From: PALSA-1006 sp964532405
Lineage (GTDB): Bacteria > Pseudomonadota > Gammaproteobacteria > Burkholderiales > Gallionellaceae
Direction of reading: 5' to 3'
Assembly (NCBI GenBank): GCA_964532405.1
Contig: CAZHIC010000002.1
Span: forward strand, 1-64,000
DNA: 64,000 nt
Shown here: one piece after another, positions 22,959 to 32,100 of the stretch
How positions within the stretch are numbered: position 1 is the stretch's first letter
Layout of the letters: each line of letters begins with the position of its first letter
The notes under the pieces: generated by a model
Told to the model about the DNA's origin: nothing
Database searches by the model: none
The model's input: the letters and a program-made list of their open reading frames with translations, nothing else
Made by a program: the position numbers and the translations under genes

Positions 22959-23360
22959 ATGAGCAACCCAAGCAACCTGCCCAGTAATTTACATTTCACC
23001 GCCTCCCACGAGTGGGTCAAAACAGAAGCCGATGGCACGATCACCGTCGGCATCACCCAGCACGCGCAAGAACTGCTGGGCGACATGGTATTCGTCGAAG
23101 CTCCTGCTGCCGGTCGCAAGCTAAAGGCCAAGGAAGAGTGTGCCGTAGTGGAATCGGTGAAAGCTGCCGCCGACGTATACGCACCCGTGTCCGGCGAAGT
23201 TATCGCTGCTAACAGCGCACTGGATGGTGCACCCGAGCAAATCAACAGCGACCCTTACGGCGCGTGGATCTTCAAGATGAAGCCGGACAGCGCGGCCGAT
23301 GTCGCTGCGCTGCTGGATGCGACTGCTTATCAGGCAGTCGTCGATAGCGAAGCGCACTGA
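22959..23360 (+). CDS. gcvH: Glycine cleavage system H protein
   Basis: A 133-residue lipoyl carrier. SHEWVKTEADGTITVGITQHAQ begins the domain, and the lipoylated lysine is K68 in AVVESVKAAADVYAPVSGEV. The C-terminal NSDPYGAWIFKMKP is conserved. ATG 22959 follows a TTGGAG ribosome site; an in-frame ATG at 22887 lies within the upstream palindromic repeat and is rejected. It is flanked on both sides by palindromic repeats inside the gcv operon. Confidence 0.97.
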   Translation: MSNPSNLPSNLHFTASHEWVKTEADGTITVGITQHAQELLGDMVFVEAPAAGRKLKAKEECAVVESVKAAADVYAPVSGEVIAANSALDGAPEQINSDPYGAWIFKMKPDSAADVAALLDATAYQAVVDSEAH

Positions 23361-23366
23361 ACATTA

Positions 23367-23451
23367 TGTAGGATGGGTTGAGCGCAGCGATACCCATCAT
23401 AAAATTCGATAACAATCCGCATGGGTATCGCTGCGCTCAACCCATCCTACA
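23367..23451. repeat. Long perfect inverted repeat between gcvH and gcvP
   Basis: Arms 23367-23397 and 23421-23451 are exact 31-base inverted repeats with a 23-base AT-rich loop. The arm core GTAGGATGGGTTGAGCGCAG is a widespread interspersed repeat of proteobacteria. It ends 13 bases before the gcvP ATG, which has no recognisable ribosome site, so the fold could affect gcvP translation or RNA stability. Confidence 0.9.
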
Positions 23452-23464
23452 AATTAAAAATTCT

Positions 23465-26329
23465 ATGACTACCGACCAATTCGTAAATCGCCATAACGGC
23501 CCGTCCGAACAGGATATTCAGGCCATGCTGCGCAAGATCGATGCACCAACGCTCGATGCGCTGATAGCCCAGACCGTGCCTGCGGCCATCCGCTTAAAGA
23601 AGCCGTTGAATCTGCCGGAAGGCATGAGCGAATACGCCTACCTTCAGCATCTACGCGGCATTGCGGCGAAGAACAAGTTGTTCAAGAGTTATATCGGCTT
23701 GGGTTATTACAACACTATTTTGCCGCCTGTTATTCAGCGCAACATTCTGGAGAATCCGGGCTGGTACACCGCCTACACACCCTATCAGGCGGAGATTGCG
23801 CAAGGCCGCTTGGAAGCGCTGCTGAATTTCCAAACCATGATCGTCGATCTGACCGGCATGGAGATTGCCAACGCATCGCTACTGGATGAAGCGACGGCAG
23901 CAGCGGAAGCGATGACCATGCTGCACGGCCTGCGTACACGCGAAGCTGCGGATCAAGGCAAGAACAGCTTCTTTGTATCGAACGAGTGTTTCCCGCAGAC
24001 CATAGCGTTGCTGAAGACGCGCGCCAAGCCGTTGGGCATTGATCTGGTAATCGGCGATTTCAAGACTGTCACGCTGAACGAAAAGCTGTACGGCGCATTG
24101 CTGCAATATCCGACTGCCGACGGCACGGCGCACGACTACGCCGATTTCGTGAAACGCGCCAAGGAACACGGCATGACCATCGCGGTGGCCGCCGATATTC
24201 TCAGCTTGGTGCTGCTCACACCTCCCGGCGAATGGGGTGCGGATGTGGTGCTGGGTTCCACACAGCGCTTCGGCGTGCCGATGGGCTACGGCGGCCCGCA
24301 CGCGGCATTCTTTGCTTGTCGCGATGCACATAAGCGCGCTATGCCAGGCCGCATCATCGGCGTGTCGGTGGATGCCGACGGCAACCCCGCTTTGCGCATG
24401 GCGCTGCAAACGCGCGAACAACATATCCGCCGCGAGAAGGCCACGTCCAACATCTGCACCGCACAGGCGCTGCTGGCGATTATGGCTAGCATGTACGCGG
24501 TGTATCACGGCGCGGATGGTCTGCGCGCTATCGCTACGCAGGTACATAAATCGGCCGCATTGTTAGCGAACGAGTTGAAGAAACTCGGTTACACCCTCGC
24601 CGACGGCGCGTTCTTCGACACGCTGAAACTCGTGCACACCGACAACGTGAAAATCCATGCGCTGGCCGACGCGGCACAAATCAATTTCCGTTACACCGGC
24701 GATGGCTTGAGCATTTCACTGGATCAAACCACTTCGGTAACCGACCTCAACGCCATCCTCGCCGTGTTCGCCCAAGCCGCTGACAAGCCCGCAAGCAAGA
24801 TTGCTCCGACTATCACTGCGGCTCAAATTGCAGCACAAGCACTGCTCATAAAGCCCCGTCAATCGGCCATCCTGAGCCATCCCGTATTCAACAGCTACTA
24901 CTCCGAAACCACGATGATGCGTTACATCAAGCGTCTGGAGAACAAAGACCTGTCGCTCACGCACTCGATGATCGCGCTGGGTTCCTGCACCATGAAATTA
25001 AACGCGGCATCCGAGTTGCTCGCGCTCACCTGGCCGGAATTCGCCAACCTGCATCCCTTCGTGCCGCTGGAACAGGCCGAAGGCTATCAGGAAGTAATCG
25101 CCGGATTGGATGCGGCACTATCCGAGATCACCGGCTTCGCGCAAATGAGCTTCCAGCCCAATAGCGGTGCCTCCGGCGAGTACGCAGGCTTGCTGGTCAT
25201 CCAGGCGTATCACCGTTCGCGCGGCGAAGCGCAACGCAACGTGGCGCTGATTCCTTCTTCCGCGCACGGCACCAATCCCGCCAGCGCGGCAATGTGCGGC
25301 ATGGACATCGTGGTGGTGAAGTGCGACAGCAAAGGCAACATCGACGTGGACGATCTGCGCGCGAAAGCCGAGGAGCATAAAGCCGATCTGTCGTGCCTGA
25401 TGGTGACCTACCCCAGCACGCACGGCGTGTATGAAGAGAGCATCAAGGACATCACCGCCATCATTCACGCCAACGGCGGACAGGTGTATATGGACGGTGC
25501 GAACATGAACGCGCAAGTCGGTCTCACCAGCCCCGGCAACATCGGCGCGGACGTGTGCCACCTGAACCTGCACAAGACCTTCGCCATTCCGCACGGCGGC
25601 GGCGGGCCGGGCGCCGGCCCTATCGGCGTGGCAGCGCACCTCGCCCCGTTCCTGCCGTCGCACCCGGTGGTGAAGGTAGGCGGCGCACAGGGTATCCATG
25701 CGGTGTCCGCAGCGCCCTACGGCAGCGCGCTGATTCTGCTGGTCTCTTACGGCTACATCAAGATGATGGGCGGCAAGGGACTGACAGAAGCCACGCGCAT
25801 GGCGATCCTGAATGCCAACTACATCAAGGAGTCGCTGAAAGATCACTACGCCACGCTATACAGCGGCAGCAACGGCCGTTGCGCGCACGAGATGATCCTC
25901 GATTGCCGCGACTGGAAACGCGAGGGTGTCGAAGTGGCGGACATCGCCAAGCGCCTGATGGACTTCGGCTTCCACGCGCCGACGACCTCTTTCCCGGTAG
26001 TGGACACGCTGATGGTCGAGCCGACCGAGAGCGAATCGAAAGCCGAGCTGGATCGTTTTTGCGAGGCGATGATCGCCATCCGTGGCGAGATCGAAGAGGT
26101 GCTGTCCGGCAAAGCCGACAAAAAGGACAACGTACTCAAACATGCGCCGCATACCGCGAAGGCGGTGGTGAGCAGCGATTGGACGCGTCCCTACTCGCGC
26201 GAGCAAGCCGCATATCCTCTGGCTTGGGTGCGCGAAAATAAATTCTGGCCGAGCGTGGCAAGAGTGGATAATGTGTACGGCGATAAAAATCTGATTTGCT
26301 CCTGCCCTCCGATCGGGTCATACACATAA
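23465..26329 (+). CDS. gcvP: Glycine dehydrogenase (decarboxylating), P protein
   Basis: A 954-residue PLP enzyme that decarboxylates glycine and passes the aminomethyl group to GcvH. It is a fused N+C type P protein matching the E. coli length. RHNGPSEQDIQAMLRKI opens it; IGLGYYNTILPPVIQRNILENPGWYTAYTPYQ and TSNICTAQALLA mark the N half, and the PLP lysine lies in HLNLHKTFAIPHGGGGPG. ATG 23465 was chosen because the frame upstream runs through the inverted repeat. No Shine-Dalgarno sequence is evident. Confidence 0.96.
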   Translation: MTTDQFVNRHNGPSEQDIQAMLRKIDAPTLDALIAQTVPAAIRLKKPLNLPEGMSEYAYLQHLRGIAAKNKLFKSYIGLGYYNTILPPVIQRNILENPGWYTAYTPYQAEIAQGRLEALLNFQTMIVDLTGMEIANASLLDEATAAAEAMTMLHGLRTREAADQGKNSFFVSNECFPQTIALLKTRAKPLGIDLVIGDFKTVTLNEKLYGALLQYPTADGTAHDYADFVKRAKEHGMTIAVAADILSLVLLTPPGEWGADVVLGSTQRFGVPMGYGGPHAAFFACRDAHKRAMPGRIIGVSVDADGNPALRMALQTREQHIRREKATSNICTAQALLAIMASMYAVYHGADGLRAIATQVHKSAALLANELKKLGYTLADGAFFDTLKLVHTDNVKIHALADAAQINFRYTGDGLSISLDQTTSVTDLNAILAVFAQAADKPASKIAPTITAAQIAAQALLIKPRQSAILSHPVFNSYYSETTMMRYIKRLENKDLSLTHSMIALGSCTMKLNAASELLALTWPEFANLHPFVPLEQAEGYQEVIAGLDAALSEITGFAQMSFQPNSGASGEYAGLLVIQAYHRSRGEAQRNVALIPSSAHGTNPASAAMCGMDIVVVKCDSKGNIDVDDLRAKAEEHKADLSCLMVTYPSTHGVYEESIKDITAIIHANGGQVYMDGANMNAQVGLTSPGNIGADVCHLNLHKTFAIPHGGGGPGAGPIGVAAHLAPFLPSHPVVKVGGAQGIHAVSAAPYGSALILLVSYGYIKMMGGKGLTEATRMAILNANYIKESLKDHYATLYSGSNGRCAHEMILDCRDWKREGVEVADIAKRLMDFGFHAPTTSFPVVDTLMVEPTESESKAELDRFCEAMIAIRGEIEEVLSGKADKKDNVLKHAPHTAKAVVSSDWTRPYSREQAAYPLAWVRENKFWPSVARVDNVYGDKNLICSCPPIGSYT

Positions 26330-26358
26330 TTCCAACACAATCACAACCGGAAACCATC

Positions 26359-26880
26359 ATGGCCAAAGACACCAGCAACAAAACAGCAGTCACACTAGCC
26401 GGCGCACCGGTCACCCTGTTCGGCATCTTCCCCTCTGTAGGCCAGACTGCGCCTGCCTTTACGCTGGTGGATAAAGACCTGAAAGACGTGCCGCTGCAAA
26501 GTTTCGCGGGCAAACGCAAGGTGCTGAACATCGTGCCGAGCCTGGACACCGCCGTGTGCGCCACCTCCACACGCAAATTCAACGAAGCGGCGAGCAAGCT
26601 GAACAACACCGTGGTGCTGGTGATCTCCGCCGACCTGCCGTTCGCCATGAGCCGCTTCTGCGTGGCGGAAGGATTGGAAAACGTGGTCACGCTGTCGCTG
26701 ATGCGCGGCCGCGATTTCATGCGCAACTACGGGGTAAAGATCGCCGACACCGCGCTGTCCGGCGTCACTGCCCGTGCCGTTCTGGTGCTGGATGAAAATG
26801 ACCGTATCCTGCACGCCGAGCTGGTGGATGACATCACCCACGAACCGAACTACGACGCGGCGCTGGCCGCGTTGCAATAA
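26359..26880 (+). CDS. tpx: Thiol peroxidase (Tpx-type peroxiredoxin)
   Basis: A 173-residue atypical two-cysteine peroxiredoxin that reduces lipid and hydrogen peroxides with thioredoxin. The peroxidatic cysteine is C67 in LDTAVCATSTRKF and the resolving cysteine is C101 in MSRFCVAEGLENV, 34 residues apart as in E. coli Tpx. AFTLVDKDLKDVPLQSFAGKR is also typical. ATG 26359 follows a GGAA ribosome site 29 bases after gcvP. Confidence 0.96.
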   Translation: MAKDTSNKTAVTLAGAPVTLFGIFPSVGQTAPAFTLVDKDLKDVPLQSFAGKRKVLNIVPSLDTAVCATSTRKFNEAASKLNNTVVLVISADLPFAMSRFCVAEGLENVVTLSLMRGRDFMRNYGVKIADTALSGVTARAVLVLDENDRILHAELVDDITHEPNYDAALAALQ

Positions 26881-26895
26881 ATTTTGAGGTAGTTC

Positions 26896-27264
26896 ATGCA
26901 AAGTCCCTACAAAGGAAAGACCGGTTTAACGCGCGTGTGGAATGCGCTGGGTTACTCGATGGAAGGCTTTCGCGCGGCCTACCAGCATGAGGATGCATTC
27001 CGTATGGAATTACTGGCCGCCGCGCTGGCCATTCCGCTGGCGCTATGGCTGCCCGTCGGCAACATCGGCAAAGCCTTGCTGATCGGCAGCATCCTGCTGG
27101 TGCTGCTCGTCGAGCTGGTCAACTCCGCCATCGAGGCGACAGTGGATCGCGTCTCCTTGGAGGATCACGACCTTGCCAAACGCGCCAAAGACATCGGCAG
27201 CGCCGCCGTACTGCTGAGCCTGATCAACGCGGCCACAGTGTGGGCACTGGTGCTGTTCGGCTAA
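26896..27264 (+). CDS. dgkA: Diacylglycerol kinase
   Basis: A 122-residue integral membrane kinase that recycles diacylglycerol to phosphatidic acid. It has three transmembrane segments and the family signature LVNSAIEATVDRVSLEDHDLAKRAKDIGSAA, quoted here by its key residues E-A-x-D-R and K-D-x-x-S-A near residues 75-100. An N-terminal amphipathic helix containing EGFRAAYQHEDAFRMEL is present. It has a GAGG ribosome site and begins 15 bases after tpx. Confidence 0.94.
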   Translation: MQSPYKGKTGLTRVWNALGYSMEGFRAAYQHEDAFRMELLAAALAIPLALWLPVGNIGKALLIGSILLVLLVELVNSAIEATVDRVSLEDHDLAKRAKDIGSAAVLLSLINAATVWALVLFG

Positions 27265-27271
27265 GCCATAC

Positions 27272-27280
27272 TGCTATAAT
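27272..27280 (+). promoter_or_regulatory. Extended -10 promoter before the PfkB-family kinase
   Basis: TGCTATAAT (27272-27280) is an extended -10 with consensus TATAAT, about 35 bases before the kinase ATG and just after dgkA. No matching -35 is seen, which extended -10 promoters can do without. Confidence 0.5.
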
Positions 27281-27314
27281 CTCTCACCATCACAACTAAC
27301 TTTTTCACGACAAT

Positions 27315-28253
27315 ATGAATGCTCTGATCTGCGGTTCTCTAGCTTACGACACCATCATGGTATTCAAAGACCATTTCAAGAAGCACATTCTTCCCGAACA
27401 AATCCACATTCTCAATGTCGCCTTTCTGGTACCTGAGATGCGCCGCGAATACGGCGGTTGCGCGGGCAACATCGCTTATAACCTGCAACTCCTGGGCGGA
27501 CGTCCGCTCATCATGGCAACCGTGGGCGACGATTTCGGCCCGTATGCGACACGCCTGGAAAAATTCGGCATGCCGCAGACCCACATTCGCACCGTGCCCG
27601 GCAATTTCACCGGACAAGCTTTCATCACCACCGACCTCGACGACAACCAGATCACGGCATTTCACCCGGGTGCGATGAGCATGTCGCATCTCAACCACGT
27701 CAACGCCGCGACAGGGGTCACGCTCGGCATCGTTTCGCCGGACGGTCGCGACGGCATGTTGAACCATGCGCAAGAATTCGCCGATGCGAACATTCCTTTC
27801 GTATTCGATCCCGGCCAAGGCATGCCGATGTTCTCCGGCAACGAACTGCTCGACTTCATCGATCAGGCGAACTACATCACGGTGAACGATTACGAAGCCA
27901 AGCTGCTGCAAGACAAGACAGGCAAGACGCTGGCCGAGATCGCGCAACGCGTGACCGCCCTCATCGTCACGCTCGGCGCAGACGGCTCGCTGATCTACAC
28001 CGACGGCAAAGAGATCGCCATCCCCACCCCCAAGCCCGCCGCAGTGGTCGACCCCACCGGTTGCGGCGACGCCTATCGCGCAGGCTTGCTGTACGGCATC
28101 GAACGCGGCTGGGACTGGGAAACTACGGGGCGCCTGGCCTCGCTCATGGGCTCGCTCAAGATAGCCAGCCGGGGTGGCCAGAACCATCGTCATTCGCATA
28201 CCGAAATCGCCGATCTGTTCAAAAAGAATTTCGGCTTCGCAATTACGCTGTAA
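27315..28253 (+). CDS. PfkB-family carbohydrate/nucleoside kinase
   Basis: A 312-residue ribokinase-fold kinase resembling adenosine-kinase-like members of proteobacteria. It starts MNALICGSLAYDTIMVFKDHF and has the substrate glycine pair in REYGGCAGNIAYNLQLLGG. The C-terminal anion hole and catalytic Asp lie in DPTGCGDAYRAGLLYG near residue 253. The substrate cannot be told from the sequence; adenosine or a sugar are the candidates. It ends just before a palindromic repeat shared with the convergent apaH gene. Confidence 0.88.
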   Translation: MNALICGSLAYDTIMVFKDHFKKHILPEQIHILNVAFLVPEMRREYGGCAGNIAYNLQLLGGRPLIMATVGDDFGPYATRLEKFGMPQTHIRTVPGNFTGQAFITTDLDDNQITAFHPGAMSMSHLNHVNAATGVTLGIVSPDGRDGMLNHAQEFADANIPFVFDPGQGMPMFSGNELLDFIDQANYITVNDYEAKLLQDKTGKTLAEIAQRVTALIVTLGADGSLIYTDGKEIAIPTPKPAAVVDPTGCGDAYRAGLLYGIERGWDWETTGRLASLMGSLKIASRGGQNHRHSHTEIADLFKKNFGFAITL

Positions 28254-28270
28254 CCAGAAGCACCGCTTGC

Positions 28271-28298
28271 GTAGGGGCGTAAAGCCTTACGCCCCTAC
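28271..28298. terminator. Bidirectional hairpin between kinase and apaH
   Basis: Arms 28271-28282 and 28287-28298 are perfect 12-base inverted repeats (GTAGGGGCGTAA) with a four-base loop, lying between two convergent genes and overlapping the apaH stop codon. A T-run is absent. It may be a REP-type repeat that acts as a transcript end. Confidence 0.6.
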
Positions 28299-29116
28299 CA
28301 GTTCTTCGCCACTGGATTCTTGCAGGTCACCTGAAATAACTGACGATCTTCAAGCCGGATGGCGGTCATCGGCCCCCCCCACAAACATCCGGTATCTAGC
28401 GCAATAACGCGCGGCTCGACCTTCAGCCCGAGTGCCGACCAGTGGCCGAAAATCACAGTAGTGTCATAGCTCTTGCGCTTTGGCACCTCGAACCACGGCA
28501 GGTAGCCCTCGGAGATGCTCTCCACTTCACCTTTGAATTTAAATTCCATCTCGCCTTGCACTGTACAGATGCGCATGCGGGTAAAGGCATTGGTGATGAC
28601 GCGCAAGCGCTTGTAACCACCAAGGTTGTCGTCCCAATTGTTGGGGGTATTTCCGTACATCTTCGCCAGGAAGGTGGCGTAATCGTCGCCGCATAAAGCA
28701 TCCTCGACTTCGCGCGCAAGGCTGGCAGCTTGCTCGACACTCCATTGCGGCAATAGCCCTGCATGCACGAGTACGTAGCCATCTTCCGTATGCAATAAGC
28801 GTTGCCGGCGCAACCAGGTAAGCAATTCGTCGCGGTCAGGCGCGGCCAACACTTCATCTAACGTATCGCTGCGATGCAGCTCTGCCACACCTGCGGCAAC
28901 GGCCAACAAGTGCAGATCGTGATTACCGAGAACGGTGATAGCGCTATCGCCCAGCGACTTGATGAAACGCAATACTGACAGTGAGTTTGGTCCGCGATTC
29001 ACCAGATCACCCACCAGCCAGAGCTTATCCTGCACAGGATCGAAGTGAATTTGTTGCAGCAATTGCAGCAACTCGGTGTAGCAGCCTTGTATGTCGCCTA
29101 TCGCGTAAATAGCCAT
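28295..29116 (-). CDS. apaH: Symmetrical diadenosine tetraphosphatase
   Basis: A 273-residue metallophosphatase splitting Ap4A into two ADP. The family metal-binding motifs are GDIQGCYTELLQLL (residue 7 on), GDLVNRGPNSLSVLRF, LGNHDLHLLAVAAG and VHAGLLPQWS. Length and the C-terminal DTGCLWGGPMTAIRLEDRQ agree with ApaH. A run of eight C/G bases at 28373-28380 encodes part of that WGGP. It is divergent from the surface-polysaccharide fusion gene at 29192. Confidence 0.96.
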   Translation of the reverse strand: MAIYAIGDIQGCYTELLQLLQQIHFDPVQDKLWLVGDLVNRGPNSLSVLRFIKSLGDSAITVLGNHDLHLLAVAAGVAELHRSDTLDEVLAAPDRDELLTWLRRQRLLHTEDGYVLVHAGLLPQWSVEQAASLAREVEDALCGDDYATFLAKMYGNTPNNWDDNLGGYKRLRVITNAFTRMRICTVQGEMEFKFKGEVESISEGYLPWFEVPKRKSYDTTVIFGHWSALGLKVEPRVIALDTGCLWGGPMTAIRLEDRQLFQVTCKNPVAKNW

Positions 29117-29191
29117 AGTTAAACAGTCCTATCCAAAAGTTTCGTCATGGAAAATATCGTACAATGTGACAGTTAAATATCGAAACCTCGT

Positions 29192-32100
29192 ATGTCTCAA
29201 CCGAATAATTTCTTCACCACGGTGAAGAACGAGTCCATCACTAACCGCATAATCATGTTGATTTTGCTCAGTTACCCGGCACTTCTGCTCACTGTCAGAA
29301 GCAGCATGGGGATTCTGTTTGGTTTGTTGCTGATAATTTCGGCAGTTCAACTATACCGCATGCGAAAATCACTTGCGACATCGCACTGGGACAAGAACAG
29401 CATAGCATTCTCACTCGCGATGGCTTCGCCTATTGTGGCAATTTTTTTGAGTGAAGCCTACCACGGCGACTTCCACTCCCCCTCGTATGACTGGGCTTCC
29501 CGCTTTCTGCTTGCCATCCCGATTTTCCTTGCACTACGTAGAACCAATATTCGTACGATTACCGTTTTGCAATTTGGAATGCCGATAGGCGCATTAGTCG
29601 GATTGTCCATGCTGATACTCCATCCTTTTGACTGGGGTGGCCGCTATACAACTTCATCCTTTTTCAACCTGATCCACTTTAGCGATACCGCGTTAATGCT
29701 CGGCTTCCTTTCTCTCTTCAGCATCAACTGGGAGCGCAAAGATCACCCGTTAATCTTGACACTCAAGCTCTGCGGTTTTTTTGCAGGTTTTTATATGTCG
29801 ATTCAGTCGGGTGAGAGGGGGGGTTGGGTGGCTATCCCGCTGCTGCTGTTACTCTGGATCGCGGCGCATAGCGGGAAAAGATTTTGGCTGCATCTCAGCC
29901 TTTCTATACCAATAGTCATAGCTGCGATCTGGCTGAGCTATTCAATGCTTGATATTGTACATAGTCGAATTGACGCGATTTTCTCTGACATACAAAATTT
30001 TGCGCACGGCAACAAAGACACCTCAATTGGCATTCGATTTCAGCATTGGCAAGTGGCTCTTCACTTATTCTTCGAGCATCCATTCTTCGGCGTTGGGCCC
30101 GAAGGATTTGCGCGGGCGATACCGGAATTACAATCCAACGGCATGCTGACTCCTACGGCCGCTAGATTAGGGTATTCCGAAGTACATAACGAGATACTGG
30201 CAAAATGTGCTAGCACGGGATTGTTCGGACTTTTCTCCATTTTGTCCGTTTATCTGGTCCCTTTGTTCATTTTCTGGCGCTCGTCCAAGTCAGCCGAATC
30301 CAACAGCAAGATCGCCGCCTTCATGGGCATCTGCCTTGTCTCAGGTTTTTTCGTTTTTGGGTTAACGGTTGAAATATTCGACTTGAGAATGACGGCGGCT
30401 TTTTTTAGTTTCACCCTAGCCGTACTCATGGCAGCGGCCACTCATCAGGGTCACGAGGGGAAAAGTTCTAGGCCAGATTGCAATAAAGCATCTGACAGTC
30501 ATCATGCAGATGACGGCATCGCTCCATCCGAGACAAACCGAAGCAAGGTTCGTGGCTACGCAATCAGTAAAACCATTCGCTTAATCCAGTGGTGCCTCAC
30601 CTGTAAAGATGCAGTGCAATCCCGTTTCACGCCCCCCCCCGTGCAAGAACACAATTTTCATCCGACTTATCGGCCTGACATCGATGGGCTCCGTGCCGTA
30701 GCAATTCTGGCTGTCGTTATTTATCACGCTTTTCCCGCGAATCTGCGAGGCGGGTTCGTGGGTGTTGATATCTTTTTTGTCATCTCCGGCTTTTTGATTT
30801 CCAACATCATTTTCAAAAGCCTGCAACACGGGGTTTTTAGTTTTACCGAATTCTACGCTCACCGCATCAAGCGAATTTTTCCTGCGCTCATTCTCGTTCT
30901 TGCGGTTTCATTCACGTTTGGCTGGTTCGCGCTCATGCCAGATGAATTCAAACAGCTGGGCAAACACATTGCGGCCGGGGCGGGCTTTGTGCAGAATTTT
31001 ATTCTTTGGAAGGAAGCGGGCTACTTCGATACGGCTTCGGAACTGAAGCCCTTGATGCATCTCTGGTCGCTGGCCATCGAGGAGCAGTTCTACCTGGTTT
31101 ACCCGCTGCTTGTTTGGGGAGCTTGGCGGCTCGGGCCGAGCACTGCTTTTGCAATCATAGTTTTGCTCGGCTTGTTATCTTTCGGCCTAAACGTACATGG
31201 CATAAAGAACGACGCCATCAAGACCTTCTTTTTCCCGCAGACCCGTTTCTGGGAGCTCTTGGTTGGGGCTGCGCTGGCTTATCTCCAGTTATTTAAACGC
31301 GCCCAGTTTGCCGACTGGCTGAAGCGGTGTCTTTTTCATCCGGTTATATTTCGGCGTTTCCCGCCGGGGTTGAAACGTGATGCGGCTCTCGATAATTTTC
31401 TCTCCATCTTTGGTTTTCTGTTAATTGCCGCATCGGTGATTGCCCTGAACAAAGGAACACCGTTCCCGGGATGGTGGGCGCTTCCGCCTGTTTTCGGGGC
31501 ATTCTTGCTCATCCTCGCCGGTGCGGAGGCATGGGTTAATCGGAGGATTTTGGCGAGCCGCTTGATGATTTTTATTGGCTTAATCAGTTACCCGCTATAC
31601 CTCTGGCATTGGCCTGTGCTTTCGTTTACGAGAATCGTGACATCTGAACCCCCTTCAGGCGCTATCAGGCTGGGAGCGGTTGGCCTGAGTTTATTGCTGG
31701 CTTGGCTAACCTATCAGCTCCTGGAAAAACCAATTCGCTTCGGGGGAAAAACGTGGCTTAAAACAGCAGTTCTTTGTGTTTTAACTACTACCGTCGGGTT
31801 AGTGGGTTACAACACGCTTGAAAGAAATGGCTTAGGTTTTCGTATTACGACCCCGCTCAGTGGTCTTGAGCAGTTCCATTGGTCAAAAAAGATGTATAGA
31901 GAAGATTCTTGTATTGCCGCCAATCCAATTAGCACGGAGCGGATTGTATTTTGCGTCGGCGATGTTCGGACCGCCAGCGTATTTTTGACTGGAGACTCAC
32001 ACAGCAATGCGCTTTACCCGGGGCTCGCAGAAATTTATCCGGGGAAGATTCTTAATATCGCCCAGTCTGATTGTTTGCCATTTTTTGATATTGACGCGGG

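Noticed and set aside
22875..23451. CRISPR-like repeats between gcv genes
   Set aside because: They are two unrelated inverted repeats, not direct repeats with spacers.
25118..25846. A 242-codon minus-strand open frame inside gcvP
   Set aside because: Antisense to the PLP-binding region of GcvP; no supporting features.
27339..28199. A 286-codon minus-strand open frame in the PfkB-family gene
   Set aside because: Antisense to kinase motifs; composition of an out-of-frame translation.
28373..28380. C8 tract in apaH as a phase-variation site
   Set aside because: It encodes the conserved WGG of ApaH and lies near the 3' end, where slippage would have little switching value.
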